Below, one piece after another: positions 28,131-36,152 of a DNA stretch of 36,152 bases (the first letter of the stretch is position 1; the number at the start of each line of letters is the position of its first letter). This stretch comes from Hoeflea sp. Its GTDB lineage: Bacteria > Pseudomonadota > Alphaproteobacteria > Rhizobiales > Rhizobiaceae. The translations under genes were made by a program, and so were the position numbers. The stretch is from assembly GCF_014359905.1 (NCBI RefSeq), contig NZ_JACIYP010000051.1, positions 1 to 36,152 of the forward strand, in the 5' to 3' direction. The notes under the pieces were generated by a model, which saw only the letters and a program-made list of their open reading frames with translations, had not been told where the DNA came from and searched no databases.

Positions 28131-29321
28131 TCAAAAATCGATCGCGGCATAGAACATGGCGAACAGCCCGTCGACCAGGATCACCACAAAGATCGACTTG
28201 ACCACGGAGGCGGTAACCCGTTGGCCCAGCGATTCAGCGCTGCCGCCGACCTTCATGCCTTCCACCGCGGCCACAATGCCGATGATCAGCGCCATGAACG
28301 GCGCCTTGATCATGCCCGAGGTGATGGTTGACATGTCGATGGCTTCACGCAGCCTTGCGACGAACACGTCGGGCGTAATTCCGGAATATGTCCATGTCAC
28401 GGCGGCGGCCCCGGTAAGGGCCGAGAAATTGGCGACGACGGTGAGCAGCGGCAGCGCCACGGTGAGCGCCACCAGACGCGGGAACACCAGCACGCCGATC
28501 GGGTTGAGGCCCATCACCTTGAGCGCGTCGATCTCCTCGCGCATCTTCATCGAGCCGATTTCCGCCGTGATCGCGCTGCCCGAGCGGCCGGCGATCATGA
28601 TCGCGGTCAGAAGCACGCCGATTTCGCGCAATTGCAGGATGCCCACCAGGTCAACAACAAAGACTTCCGCGCCAAAGTATCTGAGCTGGAATGCCCCTTG
28701 CTGGGCGATGATGGCGCCGATCAGGAAGCTCATCAGCATGATGATCGGCACGGCGCGCACGCCCATGCGGTCGATATGGGTGACAATGGAGGCGGGAGAA
28801 ATCCCCGACGAGCGGTTGAGCTTCATCTGCGCCCCGCGCACCGCGGAGCCCAGGATATAGAGCGAGGCCACCATGTCGTCATAGAGCTCGTAGATGGCCT
28901 TGCCGGTGGGCGCAAACATGCGTTCGAACAAGGGCGGCTTTTCAGCCTTTGGTGCCTTTTTCTGGTCAACAAGGTCGGGGATCGCCTCGATCAGCGCCGC
29001 CACCTGCGAGGCCGCGCCCACCAGCGTGGCCTCCGCACCCTTGGCACGGGCGGCAGCCATGGTCTTGCGCACGAGCCAGGCCCCGGCAGTGTCGAAATGC
29101 TTGACCTTCGACAGATCGATGTCGAGCGGCCTGCCGGACAGGCCTCTCTGGGCTTCGAGCATCTTGCCGTAGATCCCGGCAATCGCCGCATGCCGCCAGT
29201 CGCCCTGAAGCACCAGCGTCTCCCTGGCGTCCGTGAGGCGATGCTCGAGCCCGGCGGGCAAAACTTCGCTCTTGCCGGACTTCACATCGGCCCTTGTATC
29301 TTTTGTCGGTTCGGTCAACAT
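28131..29321 (-). CDS. mlaE: MlaE-family permease with N-terminal STAS domain
   Basis: The 396-residue protein fuses an STAS-like domain (about 25-115; IDLSKVKHFDTAGAWLVRK is its core) to an MlaE permease domain (about 150-396) with several membrane helices and the family blocks GAIIAQQGAFQLRYFGAE, LREIGVLLTAIMIAGRSGSA and MKMREEIDALKVMGLNP. In E. coli the STAS partner (MlaB) is separate, so here both functions are in one chain. It is the first gene of the operon; the promoter lies in the 100-base divergent gap with the epimerase gene. Confidence 0.95.
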   Translation of the reverse strand: MLTEPTKDTRADVKSGKSEVLPAGLEHRLTDARETLVLQGDWRHAAIAGIYGKMLEAQRGLSGRPLDIDLSKVKHFDTAGAWLVRKTMAAARAKGAEATLVGAASQVAALIEAIPDLVDQKKAPKAEKPPLFERMFAPTGKAIYELYDDMVASLYILGSAVRGAQMKLNRSSGISPASIVTHIDRMGVRAVPIIMLMSFLIGAIIAQQGAFQLRYFGAEVFVVDLVGILQLREIGVLLTAIMIAGRSGSAITAEIGSMKMREEIDALKVMGLNPIGVLVFPRLVALTVALPLLTVVANFSALTGAAAVTWTYSGITPDVFVARLREAIDMSTITSGMIKAPFMALIIGIVAAVEGMKVGGSAESLGQRVTASVVKSIFVVILVDGLFAMFYAAIDF

Positions 29322-29421
29322 GCCTCACACATAGCCGGTCGTTCAGGCACTGTCACCGGACAGGCCCTGTATAAGCGTCCGCTTTGCCGTTCTTCAGACC
29401 TTTATTTACGGACGCGTTGCA

Positions 29422-30405
29422 ATGTCACGACAACTTCAAGCCAGGATCGAAAGCTTTCCGCTCACCCGGGCCTTCACCATATCGCGCGGCGCCAAGACCG
29501 CAGCCGAGGTGGTGACCTGCATCATCACCGACAACGGCGTCATCGGCCGCGGCGAATGTGTGCCCTACACCCGCTATGGCGAGACCGTCGAGGGCGTGCT
29601 CAAGGACATCGAGGCCTTCGCCGAAGCGATCAATGGGGGAACCAGCCGCCAGGAGCTGCAGAGCGCCATGCCCGCGGGGGCAGCGCGCAACGCCATCGAT
29701 TGCGCCCTGTGGGATCTCGAGGCCAAGCTGACCGGCATACGGGTTTCGTCGTCCGCCTGCCGCGTCCTGGCCAGGCCGGTTCCGACGGCGGTGACGATTT
29801 CGCTGGGCGACCCGGCAGACATGGCCGACCAGGCCCGGGCGCATGCCTCGCAGAAGCTGCTCAAGGTCAAGGTCGGCACGTCCGACGACCGCGCCCGCAT
29901 GCACGCGGTGGCGAGCGCCGCCCGCGACGCCGAGATCATTCTCGACGCCAATGAGGGCTGGAACGAGAGCAATATCCGCGAACACCTCCTGCTTGCAGCC
30001 GAACTGCATATCGGCCTGATCGAACAGCCGCTGCCTGCCGGCAAGGACGAGATGCTGGCCCATATCCCCCATCCGGTGCCGATCTGCGCCGATGAAAGCG
30101 TGCATACGCTTGCCGACCTCGAGGCGTTGTCGGACCGCTACGACGCGATCAACATCAAGCTCGACAAGACCGGCGGCCTCACCGAGGCCCTGCTGATGCG
30201 CGACCGGGCCCGCGAACTGGGCTTCAGCGTCATGGTCGGCTGCATGGTCGGCACGTCGCTCGCCATGGCGCCGGCGGTGCTGCTGGCCCAGGATGCCGAC
30301 TGGGTCGATCTCGACGGCCCTCTGCTGCTTGCCCGCGACCGCTCGCCCGCCCTGGTCTACTCCGGGTCGCTGGTCTCGCCACCCTCTGCCGAACTCTGGG
30401 GATGA
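29422..30405 (+). CDS. dgcA: Enolase-superfamily dipeptide epimerase / N-acetyl-D-Glu racemase-like (DgcA)
   Basis: The 327-residue protein belongs to the muconate-lactonising subgroup of the enolase superfamily. A capping domain with ITDNGVIGRGECVPYTRYGE leads to the barrel, which has Lys148/Lys150 in KVKVG, metal ligands Asp175 (DANEGW), Glu201 (EQPL) and Asp224 (ADES), and the catalytic Lys246 in NIKLDKTGG. This set matches L-Ala-D/L-Glu epimerases and the related DgcA N-acetyl-glutamate racemases. It could recycle murein peptides or degrade D-glutamate; the DgcN partner expected for the second role is not adjacent. It starts at ATG 29422, divergent from mlaE. Confidence 0.85.
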   Translation: MSRQLQARIESFPLTRAFTISRGAKTAAEVVTCIITDNGVIGRGECVPYTRYGETVEGVLKDIEAFAEAINGGTSRQELQSAMPAGAARNAIDCALWDLEAKLTGIRVSSSACRVLARPVPTAVTISLGDPADMADQARAHASQKLLKVKVGTSDDRARMHAVASAARDAEIILDANEGWNESNIREHLLLAAELHIGLIEQPLPAGKDEMLAHIPHPVPICADESVHTLADLEALSDRYDAINIKLDKTGGLTEALLMRDRARELGFSVMVGCMVGTSLAMAPAVLLAQDADWVDLDGPLLLARDRSPALVYSGSLVSPPSAELWG

Positions 30406-30672
30406 CGCGTGGCTTCCGACGGCGCGCGTGAGCATCAAACGGGTTTCATTTGATCCGGATCGGTTCTAGAACGACAGCCAGCAGCATTGCTGTGTGGAGG
30501 GGATGATCCGCATGAAAACCGGTCCGACCGGCGCACCACGCGCCGCAGATGGCACAGTTGCCGCCTCGCCTCCCTCCTCGCGCAGAATTCCGATGCCGGG
30601 CGACGCTGCCGCGATGGTCACCCCCGGTGGCCTTCACGGGACACGAATGCAATCACGAGAGAAGAGCCGCAA

Positions 30673-32985
30673 ATGACCAAAGACACCAAGCGCGCCAGCG
30701 ATCCGAAGCCGACAAGCGGCGATCTCGACGAGAATGCCCTGTTCTACCACCGCTATCCGCGGCCCGGCAAACTCGAGATCCAGGCGACCAAGCCGCTGGG
30801 CAACCAGCGCGACCTGGCGCTGGCCTATTCGCCGGGCGTCGCAGCCCCATGTCTTGCCATTCGCGACAATCCCGATGCGGCGGCCGCCTACACCGCGCGC
30901 GCCAATCTGGTCGCCGTCGTCTCCAACGGCACCGCCGTCCTCGGCCTTGGCAATATCGGTCCGCTCGCCTCCAAGCCGGTGATGGAGGGCAAGGCGGTGC
31001 TGTTCAAGAAATTCGCCGGCATCGACGTCTTCGACATCGAGATCGACGCGCCCGACGTCGACCGCATGGTCAGCGTCATCTCGGCGCTGGAGCCGACCTT
31101 CGGCGGCATCAACCTCGAGGACATCAAGGCGCCGGAATGTTTCGAGGTCGAGCGGCAATTGCGTGCGGTGATGGACATTCCGGTGTTCCATGACGACCAG
31201 CACGGCACCGCCATCATCGTCGCCGCCGGCATCCTCAACGGCCTCGAACTCGCCGGCAAGAAGCTCGAGGACGCCAAGATCGTCACCTCCGGCGCGGGCG
31301 CTGCAGCCCTTGCCTGCCTCAACCTGCTGGTGGCGCTGGGCGCCAAGCGCGAGAACATCTGGGTGCACGACATCGAGGGCCTCGTCTACGAGGGCCGCGA
31401 GGTGCTGATGGACGAATGGAAATCGATCTACGCGCAACCCTCGGACAACCGAGTGCTGGCCGACTCCATCGGCGGCGCGGACGTGTTCCTGGGCCTGTCG
31501 GCCGCGGGTGTGCTCAAGCCCGAGATGCTGGCGACCATGGCCGAACGGCCGATGATCATGGCGCTCGCCAATCCGTCTCCGGAAATCATGCCGGATCTCG
31601 CGCGCCAGGCCCGGCCCGATGCGATGATCTGCACAGGCCGGTCGGATTTCCCCAACCAGGTCAACAACGTGCTGTGCTTTCCCTACATCTTCCGCGGCGC
31701 GCTCGATTGCGGCGCGCGCACGATCAACGAGGAGATGAAGATGGCGGCCGTGCGCGCCATTGCGGCTCTCGCCCGCGAAGAGCCGTCCGACATCGCGGCA
31801 CGGGCCTATTCCGGCGAGACGCCGGTGTTCGGGCCCGAGTATCTCATCCCCTCGCCGTTCGACCAGCGGCTGATCCTGCGGATTGCGCCTGCAGTTGCCG
31901 AAGCCGCGGCCAGGTCCGGCGTCGCCCGGCGTCCGATCGCCGACATGGAAGCCTATGTCGACCAGTTGAACCGCTTCGTCTTCCGCTCCGGCCTGATCAT
32001 GAAGCCGCTGTTCACAGCCGCCAAGACCGCCAGCCACAAGCGCGTGATCTTTTCCGAAGGCGAGGACGAGCGGGTGCTGCGCGCCGCCCAGGTGCTGCTC
32101 GAGGAAGGCATCGGCGTGCCGATCCTGATCGGCCGCCCCGGCATCATCGAGACCCGCCTGCAGCGGTTCGGGCTCAGAATCAGGCCCGGCGTCGATTTCG
32201 AGGTCATCAACCCCGAAGAGGATCCGCGGTTTCGCGATTATGTCGACGAGTATTTCTCGCTTGTCGGCCGCAAGGGCGTGATCCCGGAAGCCGCCCGCAC
32301 CATCATCCGCACCAATGCCACCGTGATCGGCGCGCTGGCGCTCAGGCGCGGCGACGTGGACGCCCTGATCTGCGGGCTTGAAGGCCGCTACGCCCGCCAT
32401 CTGCGCGATGTCTCGCAGATTATCGGCAAGCGCGCGGGCGTTATCGACTATTCGGCGCTGAGCCTCTTGATCTCGCAGCGCAGCGCCACCTTCTTCACCG
32501 ACACCTATGTGTCGTTCGACCCGAGCGCCGAGGAGATCGCCGAGACCACCATCATGGCGGCGGCGGAAATCCGCCGCTTCGGCATCACCCCGAAGGCAGC
32601 CCTGGTGTCGCATTCCAATTTCGGATCGCGCGATTCCATCAGCGCCACCAAGATGCGCAAGGCAATGGAGATCATCCGCGCTACCGCACCGAACCTCGAA
32701 GTCGATGGCGAAATGCACGGGGATTCGGCCATGTCGGAACTGCTCAGGCAGCGGGTGATGCCCAACTCGACCCTGACCGGCGAGGCCAACCTTCTGGTAT
32801 TCCCCAATCTGGACGCAGCCAACATCGCGCTCGGCCTGGTCAAGACCATGACCGAGGCCCTGCATGTCGGCCCGATCCTGCTCGGCGCGGCCCTGCCTGC
32901 GCATATTCTCTCGCCGTCGGTCACCTCGCGCGGCGTGGTCAACATGGCGACGCTGGCCGTGGTCGAGGCATCCTCGCCGGACTGA
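30673..32985 (+). CDS. maeB: Malic enzyme with phosphotransacetylase-like C-terminal domain
   Basis: The 770-residue enzyme oxidatively decarboxylates malate to pyruvate. The malic enzyme part (about 20-430) shows [16 protein letters not shown], the [20 protein letters not shown] block and the NAD(P)-binding [13 protein letters not shown]. The C-terminal third (about 445-765) resembles phosphate acetyltransferase, which regulates oligomeric state or responds to acetyl-CoA in this family. The same architecture and length occur in the DME and TME enzymes of Sinorhizobium; coenzyme preference cannot be read safely. The ATG at 30673 gives the family start. A short upstream frame ends in ATGA on this start codon. 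Confidence 0.95.
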   Translation: MTKDTKRASDPKPTSGDLDENALFYHRYPRPGKLEIQATKPLGNQRDLALAYSPGVAAPCLAIRDNPDAAAAYTARANLVAVVSNGTAVLGLGNIGPLASKPVMEGKAVLFKKFAGIDVFDIEIDAPDVDRMVSVISALEPTFGGINLEDIKAPECFEVERQLRAVMDIPVFHDDQHGTAIIVAAGILNGLELAGKKLEDAKIVTSGAGAAALACLNLLVALGAKRENIWVHDIEGLVYEGREVLMDEWKSIYAQPSDNRVLADSIGGADVFLGLSAAGVLKPEMLATMAERPMIMALANPSPEIMPDLARQARPDAMICTGRSDFPNQVNNVLCFPYIFRGALDCGARTINEEMKMAAVRAIAALAREEPSDIAARAYSGETPVFGPEYLIPSPFDQRLILRIAPAVAEAAARSGVARRPIADMEAYVDQLNRFVFRSGLIMKPLFTAAKTASHKRVIFSEGEDERVLRAAQVLLEEGIGVPILIGRPGIIETRLQRFGLRIRPGVDFEVINPEEDPRFRDYVDEYFSLVGRKGVIPEAARTIIRTNATVIGALALRRGDVDALICGLEGRYARHLRDVSQIIGKRAGVIDYSALSLLISQRSATFFTDTYVSFDPSAEEIAETTIMAAAEIRRFGITPKAALVSHSNFGSRDSISATKMRKAMEIIRATAPNLEVDGEMHGDSAMSELLRQRVMPNSTLTGEANLLVFPNLDAANIALGLVKTMTEALHVGPILLGAALPAHILSPSVTSRGVVNMATLAVVEASSPD

Positions 32986-33002
32986 GCCCCGGATTTCCCC
33001 GA

Positions 33003-33029
33003 CCCCGGCCGGCCTTGGCCGAGGCCGGG
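33003..33029 (+). terminator. GC-rich hairpin after maeB
   Basis: CCCGGCC near 33004 pairs with GGCCGGG near 33023 around a GGCCTTGGCC-containing loop, 20 bases beyond the maeB stop. There is no T run, so it may only act as a 3' end-stabilising hairpin. Confidence 0.4.
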
Positions 33030-33167
33030 ACCGGGTTAAGGTAAACACCCGAGTGTGATTGGCGCGTATTCTGTTGTTTGCTAGGATCGACGCCGATGTC
33101 TGATATGGTGGTCAAGCTTTAACCCTTGATGCCCTATCATGCGCTCATCCTCGTGTTGGAGTTGTTG

Positions 33168-34343
33168 ATGCGCCGAGTCCGGATACGCAGTTTTGTGCTG
33201 ATGGTTGCGCTTGCCCTTGCCGGCACCGGTGCGGCGGAGGCTTCGGCGGTTTGCACCCAGCTCAAGGCCCAGCTTGCCAGCGCCTCCCGCAATGCCGGGT
33301 CCATAGCCAACTACCAGCGCTACGCCAATGCGGTCCAGAAGCAAGACACGCAGATCCGCCAGGTCCAGTCCGATCTCAAGCGCTTCGGCTGCACCTCCGG
33401 CAGCATCATCGTGCTCGGCGGCCGGAACGCCGAGGCCTGCGCCAAGCTCACATCGGCGCACAAGAAGATGCGGATCAATCTGGCCGCCCTCGAACGCAAG
33501 CGCGATGCCCACAGCAAACGGGACACCCGCGTATCCGAGCGGCGCATCCAGGCGGCGCTCAAGGCCAATGATTGCGACGGCAAGCGCGCCTCGGTCGTGG
33601 AGGCTGCGCTCAAGGGCCGCAACGATGCAATCGAAGCCAGGCGCACGGGCAGCCCCGGCCTGGTCGCCATCCTCGGCGACAGCGGCGGCAGGCAGCGTCT
33701 GATCCCCAGCACCGGCCTGTCGAGCTCAAACATCATGGTCGAACCGCAGGCCGCACGCGGCGGCAACTACCGGACCCTATGCGTGCGCCGCTGCGACGGG
33801 TTCTTCTTCCCGGTGTCGTCAAGGGCCAACCCGTCCGATTTCGCCCGCGACGAACGCACCTGCCAGATGATGTGTCCGGGAACCGGGACCGAGCTCTATT
33901 TCCATGCGGCCGACATCCAGGAGAGCGAGGACATGGTCTCCGCGCGCACCCGGCTGCCCTATACCGAGATGCCGAATGCCTTTGCCTACCGCAATGTCGA
34001 CGCACCGATGAGCAAGGCCTGCGGCTGCAACATGGGGGCGTTCTACAAGGAAATGGAACGCCGGGAGGCGATCCTCCACGGCAAGACCATGGATGACGAG
34101 GCGCCGGTGACGACCTGGGTGCACCCGGTCCGGCGGCCCGACCCGGGCGAAGATCCCGAAACCATGCTCGATGCGGAGATGCAGCTGACATCGGAAGACG
34201 TCACCGCCGTGCTGTCGGCGGCGAAGACCGAGCGGCCGCTGACCGAGGAGCGGCGGCAGGTGCGCGTGGTGGGTCCCACCTTCCTGCCCGACGATTCCGA
34301 GCAGCTCGACCTCAAGGCCGCTCCGCCAAGCCTGATCCGCTAA
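33168..34343 (+). CDS. DUF2865 secreted protein
   Basis: The 391-residue protein has a signal peptide (MRRVRIRSFVLMVALALAG, cleavage near AEASA). A helical coiled segment (about 30-150, LKAQLASASR and KDTQIRQVQSDLKRFGC-like) is followed by the DUF2865 core: NYRTLCVRRCDGFFFPVS, FARDERTCQMMCPGTGTELYFH, LPYTEMPNAFAYR and KACGC. The paired cysteines suggest disulfides in the periplasm. The family is common in Rhizobiales and its function is unknown. The ATG at 33168 has GGAG (33158-33161) six bases upstream; the TTG at 33126 has no such support. Its stop overlaps the stop of the convergent MFS gene by four bases. Confidence 0.9.
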   Translation: MRRVRIRSFVLMVALALAGTGAAEASAVCTQLKAQLASASRNAGSIANYQRYANAVQKQDTQIRQVQSDLKRFGCTSGSIIVLGGRNAEACAKLTSAHKKMRINLAALERKRDAHSKRDTRVSERRIQAALKANDCDGKRASVVEAALKGRNDAIEARRTGSPGLVAILGDSGGRQRLIPSTGLSSSNIMVEPQAARGGNYRTLCVRRCDGFFFPVSSRANPSDFARDERTCQMMCPGTGTELYFHAADIQESEDMVSARTRLPYTEMPNAFAYRNVDAPMSKACGCNMGAFYKEMERREAILHGKTMDDEAPVTTWVHPVRRPDPGEDPETMLDAEMQLTSEDVTAVLSAAKTERPLTEERRQVRVVGPTFLPDDSEQLDLKAAPPSLIR

Positions 34344-35587
34344 ACCTTTGCAGCCACCCCAGCCTGTTGGATGGCCTGCGGGCGGCGCAGCAGCGCCCGG
34401 CGGCTGACAAGCGTCATGATTCCGATCATCACCACGCAATAGACGCCCATGGCGGCGATCTGGCCGGGATAGGACACGCCCCAGTCGATCAGCGCGCCGG
34501 TGAGGCCCGGCCCCATGGCCGTGGCGAAAACCATGAAGGCCACAATCAGCGAGCGGATGCCGCCAAGATGTTTGGTGCCGTAGAGTTCCGGCCACAGCGC
34601 CCCGAACAGGGTCGAGGAAAACCCGTAGGACACGCCCATCAGCGCCATGAAGGCGTAGGCGCCCCAGGCCGCATCGGTCGAGGCCAGCACGAAGCACGAC
34701 AGCGACAAGGGCACCAGGAAGGAGGGCAGGATGCGGATTGCCGAGAAGCGGTCGATCAGCTGCCCGGCGATCAGCGCGAACAGGATGGTCATGGCAGACA
34801 TGATGGCGAAGGAGGCGGCGAACACGCTCGGTTCCCAGCCGCGCAGCTCCGACAGATAGACCTGGTGGAAGAAGACGGTGGTGCCGATGAAGGGCGGCGC
34901 TAGCACGCCCATCAGCGCGGCCCAGAACAAGGGATCGCGCACCACTTCGCCGCGGGTCCATTCCCGCGCCGCCGGCACATTGGGATCGACCGCAACCGAT
35001 TGCGGCGTGCGCTCGACCTTGAGCAGCGCATAGATCGCCGGCAGCGCCACCAGCATCAGCACCGCGGCGGCGAGCAGCCAGGAGCCGCGCCAGCCGATGA
35101 GCGCCGCCACGCCGACGAAGCTGATCGGAAACAGCGCCTCCCCAACATTGACGCCGATAGCGCTCAGCGACACCGCGCGCCCGCGCTGGGCGGCGAACCA
35201 GCGGCCCATGGCGGTAAACGCGATGTGGCTGAACATGCCCTGCCCGAACAGCCGCAGCAGATAGATCGCCAGCACCAAGAGCACGAGCGAGGTCGACCAG
35301 GCCATCAGCACGCAGGCAAGCGCCAGAATGGGTGCCGCCAGCAGCACGGTGGCCGAGACGCTGATCCGGTCGATGACCTTGCCGATCTGCGGCAGTGTGG
35401 CGGCGCTCGCGAGCGTCGCGATCATGTAGAGCGTGCCGAAGCCGCCATGGCTGAGCCCGTATTCTGCGCGAATGTCGCCCGCCGACAGCGAGATGAAATA
35501 GGTCTGCCCGAAGGACGAGAAAAACGTGAGCAGGAACCCGCCCGCGATCCAGCGGGCGTTGTCGCGCAGAAAATGGAGGATGGGCAT
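34340..35587 (-). CDS. Major facilitator superfamily transporter
   Basis: The 415-residue inner-membrane protein has about 12 predicted transmembrane helices in two halves. The loop between helices 2 and 3 carries an MFS-like GKVIDRIS motif, and the second half repeats it as GQLIDRFS. A cytoplasmic loop of about 30 residues (VERTPQSVAVDPNVPAARE) separates the halves. No substrate can be assigned; the general pattern resembles monocarboxylate/organic-acid MFS carriers (YhjX/OFA-like), but only weakly. The ATG at 35587 lies at the left end of a 166-base repeat whose second copy is at 35987, so its 5' leader is shared with the next module. Confidence 0.88.
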   Translation of the reverse strand: MPILHFLRDNARWIAGGFLLTFFSSFGQTYFISLSAGDIRAEYGLSHGGFGTLYMIATLASAATLPQIGKVIDRISVSATVLLAAPILALACVLMAWSTSLVLLVLAIYLLRLFGQGMFSHIAFTAMGRWFAAQRGRAVSLSAIGVNVGEALFPISFVGVAALIGWRGSWLLAAAVLMLVALPAIYALLKVERTPQSVAVDPNVPAAREWTRGEVVRDPLFWAALMGVLAPPFIGTTVFFHQVYLSELRGWEPSVFAASFAIMSAMTILFALIAGQLIDRFSAIRILPSFLVPLSLSCFVLASTDAAWGAYAFMALMGVSYGFSSTLFGALWPELYGTKHLGGIRSLIVAFMVFATAMGPGLTGALIDWGVSYPGQIAAMGVYCVVMIGIMTLVSRRALLRRPQAIQQAGVAAKV

Positions 35588-35749
35588 GATTTTGATTATC
35601 CAGGTTTAAATTCAGCTAACGAGAGGTCAGCCCATGACCGTGCTTCTTCGTCCGTCATTTCATGACATCCCAAGAATAGGTAATTATTCCCACGAACGCA
35701 CTATGCTCGCGAAAACTACTTTTTCAGATCACGGATTCCTTTTCGCATC
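35582..35749 (+). repeat. Direct repeat copy 1 (about 166 bases)
   Basis: This segment begins at the MFS start-codon region (GGGCATGATTTTGATTATCC) and ends inside the 3' end of the 83-residue gene (CCTTTTCGCA). Copy 2 lies at 35987-36152. By eye the two match at about 85 percent of positions with a single-base gap. The period is about 404 bases. Confidence 0.92.
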
Positions 35750-35958
35750 AAAATCAAACCTGCAAAAAATATCGGTATACAAAAAAATGAGAACAACATT
35801 ACAAATGCCCCAATTTCATACGTATTAAATAGCAAACCGTCCTTCAAATCGCTAAGAATACCATATAATGGCAAAATTACAGCCACGAGCATAATTAGTA
35901 TTCCTGTTCTTGCGTCTGGATTTCGGTATAGATTCTTCAAGGAAATTCTGCTTGTCAC
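35716..35958 (-). CDS. Small two-helix membrane protein, AT-rich gene, member of a tandem pair
   Basis: The 80-residue protein (83 with an earlier GTG at 35967) has a basic N-terminal stretch and two hydrophobic helices (about 20-35 and 48-68, GAFVMLFSFFCIPIFFAGLI). A short basic end MRKGIRDLKK closes it. The DNA is distinctly A+T-rich with AAA, TTT and ATA codons, unlike the GC-rich genes to its left, which suggests recent acquisition. AGAAGG lies nine bases before the GTG at 35958, which I prefer as start. Identical C-terminal residues RKGIRDLKK are encoded at the right window edge, so it is one of at least two tandem paralogues. I recognise no family; immunity-type or regulatory membrane roles are possible but unsupported. 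Confidence 0.65.
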   Translation of the reverse strand: MTSRISLKNLYRNPDARTGILIMLVAVILPLYGILSDLKDGLLFNTYEIGAFVMLFSFFCIPIFFAGLILMRKGIRDLKK

Positions 35959-35986
35959 CTGTTTCACCCTTCTGACCCGGACAGGA

Positions 35987-36152
35987 CGGGCGTGATTTTG
36001 ATTATCCAGATTTAAATCGAGTTAACGCGAGGTCAGCCCATGACCGTAGTTCTTCGTCCGTCGTTTAATGATATCCCAAAAATAGGTAATATTTCCTACG
36101 AGCGAAACATGCCTGCGAAACTACTTTTTCAAATCACGGATCCCTTTTCGCA
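35987..36152 (+). repeat. Direct repeat copy 2 (runs to the window edge)
   Basis: This is the second copy of the segment at 35582-35749, starting GGGCGTGATTTTGATTATCC. It reaches the last base of the window, so the true repeat may be longer and more copies may follow. Confidence 0.92.
36121..36152 (-). CDS. Partial: C-terminal end of a second small membrane protein paralogue
   Basis: Read on the minus strand, the last bases of the window encode RKGIRDLKK followed by a TAG stop at 36123-36121. This is the same ending as the 83-residue protein, with a synonymous difference in the Ile codon region and a Leu codon change. The gene body lies beyond the window. Confidence 0.7.
   Translation of the reverse strand, partial: RKGIRDLKK

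Noticed and set aside
36013..36027. TTAA-N6-TTAAC resembling a CtrA box in repeat copy 2
   Set aside because: The spacer is six rather than seven bases, and the second half is not conserved in copy 1.

Overview
The window is GC-rich, densely coded chromosomal DNA from an alphaproteobacterium. It most resembles the Rhizobiales (Hyphomicrobiales), Rhizobiaceae or a close family. This rests on a full-length CckA-type hybrid kinase, a giant apolipoprotein-like protein matching the Growth Pole Ring protein (GPR/RgsE) of polar-growing Rhizobiales, a cysteine-poor DksA, a DUF2865 protein, YcjX/YcjF-type partners and an STAS-fused MlaE permease. No rRNA, tRNA, insertion sequence, prophage or CRISPR array was seen.

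Layout. 1-2.4 kb: pseudouridine catabolism (psuK-psuG) followed by an orphan BrnA-like antitoxin. 2.4-3.8 kb: an OmpA-family lipoprotein with its terminator, flanked by two long palindromic repeat elements. 3.8-7.8 kb: cckA, then a divergent FliO-like membrane protein. 7.8-12.3 kb: an unknown 87-residue protein, dksA with a good promoter and terminator, a SixA-type phosphohistidine phosphatase, and an overlapping ycjX-ycjF pair. 12.4-16.5 kb: a small secreted protein, an arginase-family hydrolase with an altered metal site, the overlapping folP-folB-folK operon (minus strand), and a DUF922 protein with a protease-like HEERH motif. 16.5-19.2 kb: a 400-base stretch without a gene that ends in a strong plus-strand terminator (possible small RNA), a ferredoxin/ferredoxin reductase operon, and an orphan HPt protein. 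19.3-24.6 kb: the 1779-residue GPR-like protein. 24.9-29.3 kb: a small membrane protein, then a minus-strand mlaE-mlaF-mlaD-lipoprotein operon for lipid trafficking at the envelope. 29.4-34.3 kb: a dipeptide epimerase/DgcA-like enolase, a malic enzyme with a phosphotransacetylase-like tail, and a DUF2865 secreted protein. 34.3-36.15 kb: an MFS transporter, then an AT-rich tract with a tandem duplication carrying paralogous small membrane proteins. The second copy runs off the right end.

How the genes fit together. Much of the window serves cell-cycle control and envelope growth. CckA is the top kinase of the CtrA pathway, the HPt protein is a potential phosphorelay partner, GPR organises the growth pole, and the Mla system and OmpA lipoprotein maintain the envelope. 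Housekeeping metabolism (folate, pseudouridine, malate) fills the rest. The best candidates for something undescribed are the duplicated AT-rich module at the right end, the terminator-ended gene-free stretch at 16.5-16.9 kb, and the arginase-family enzyme lacking a canonical metal-binding histidine.
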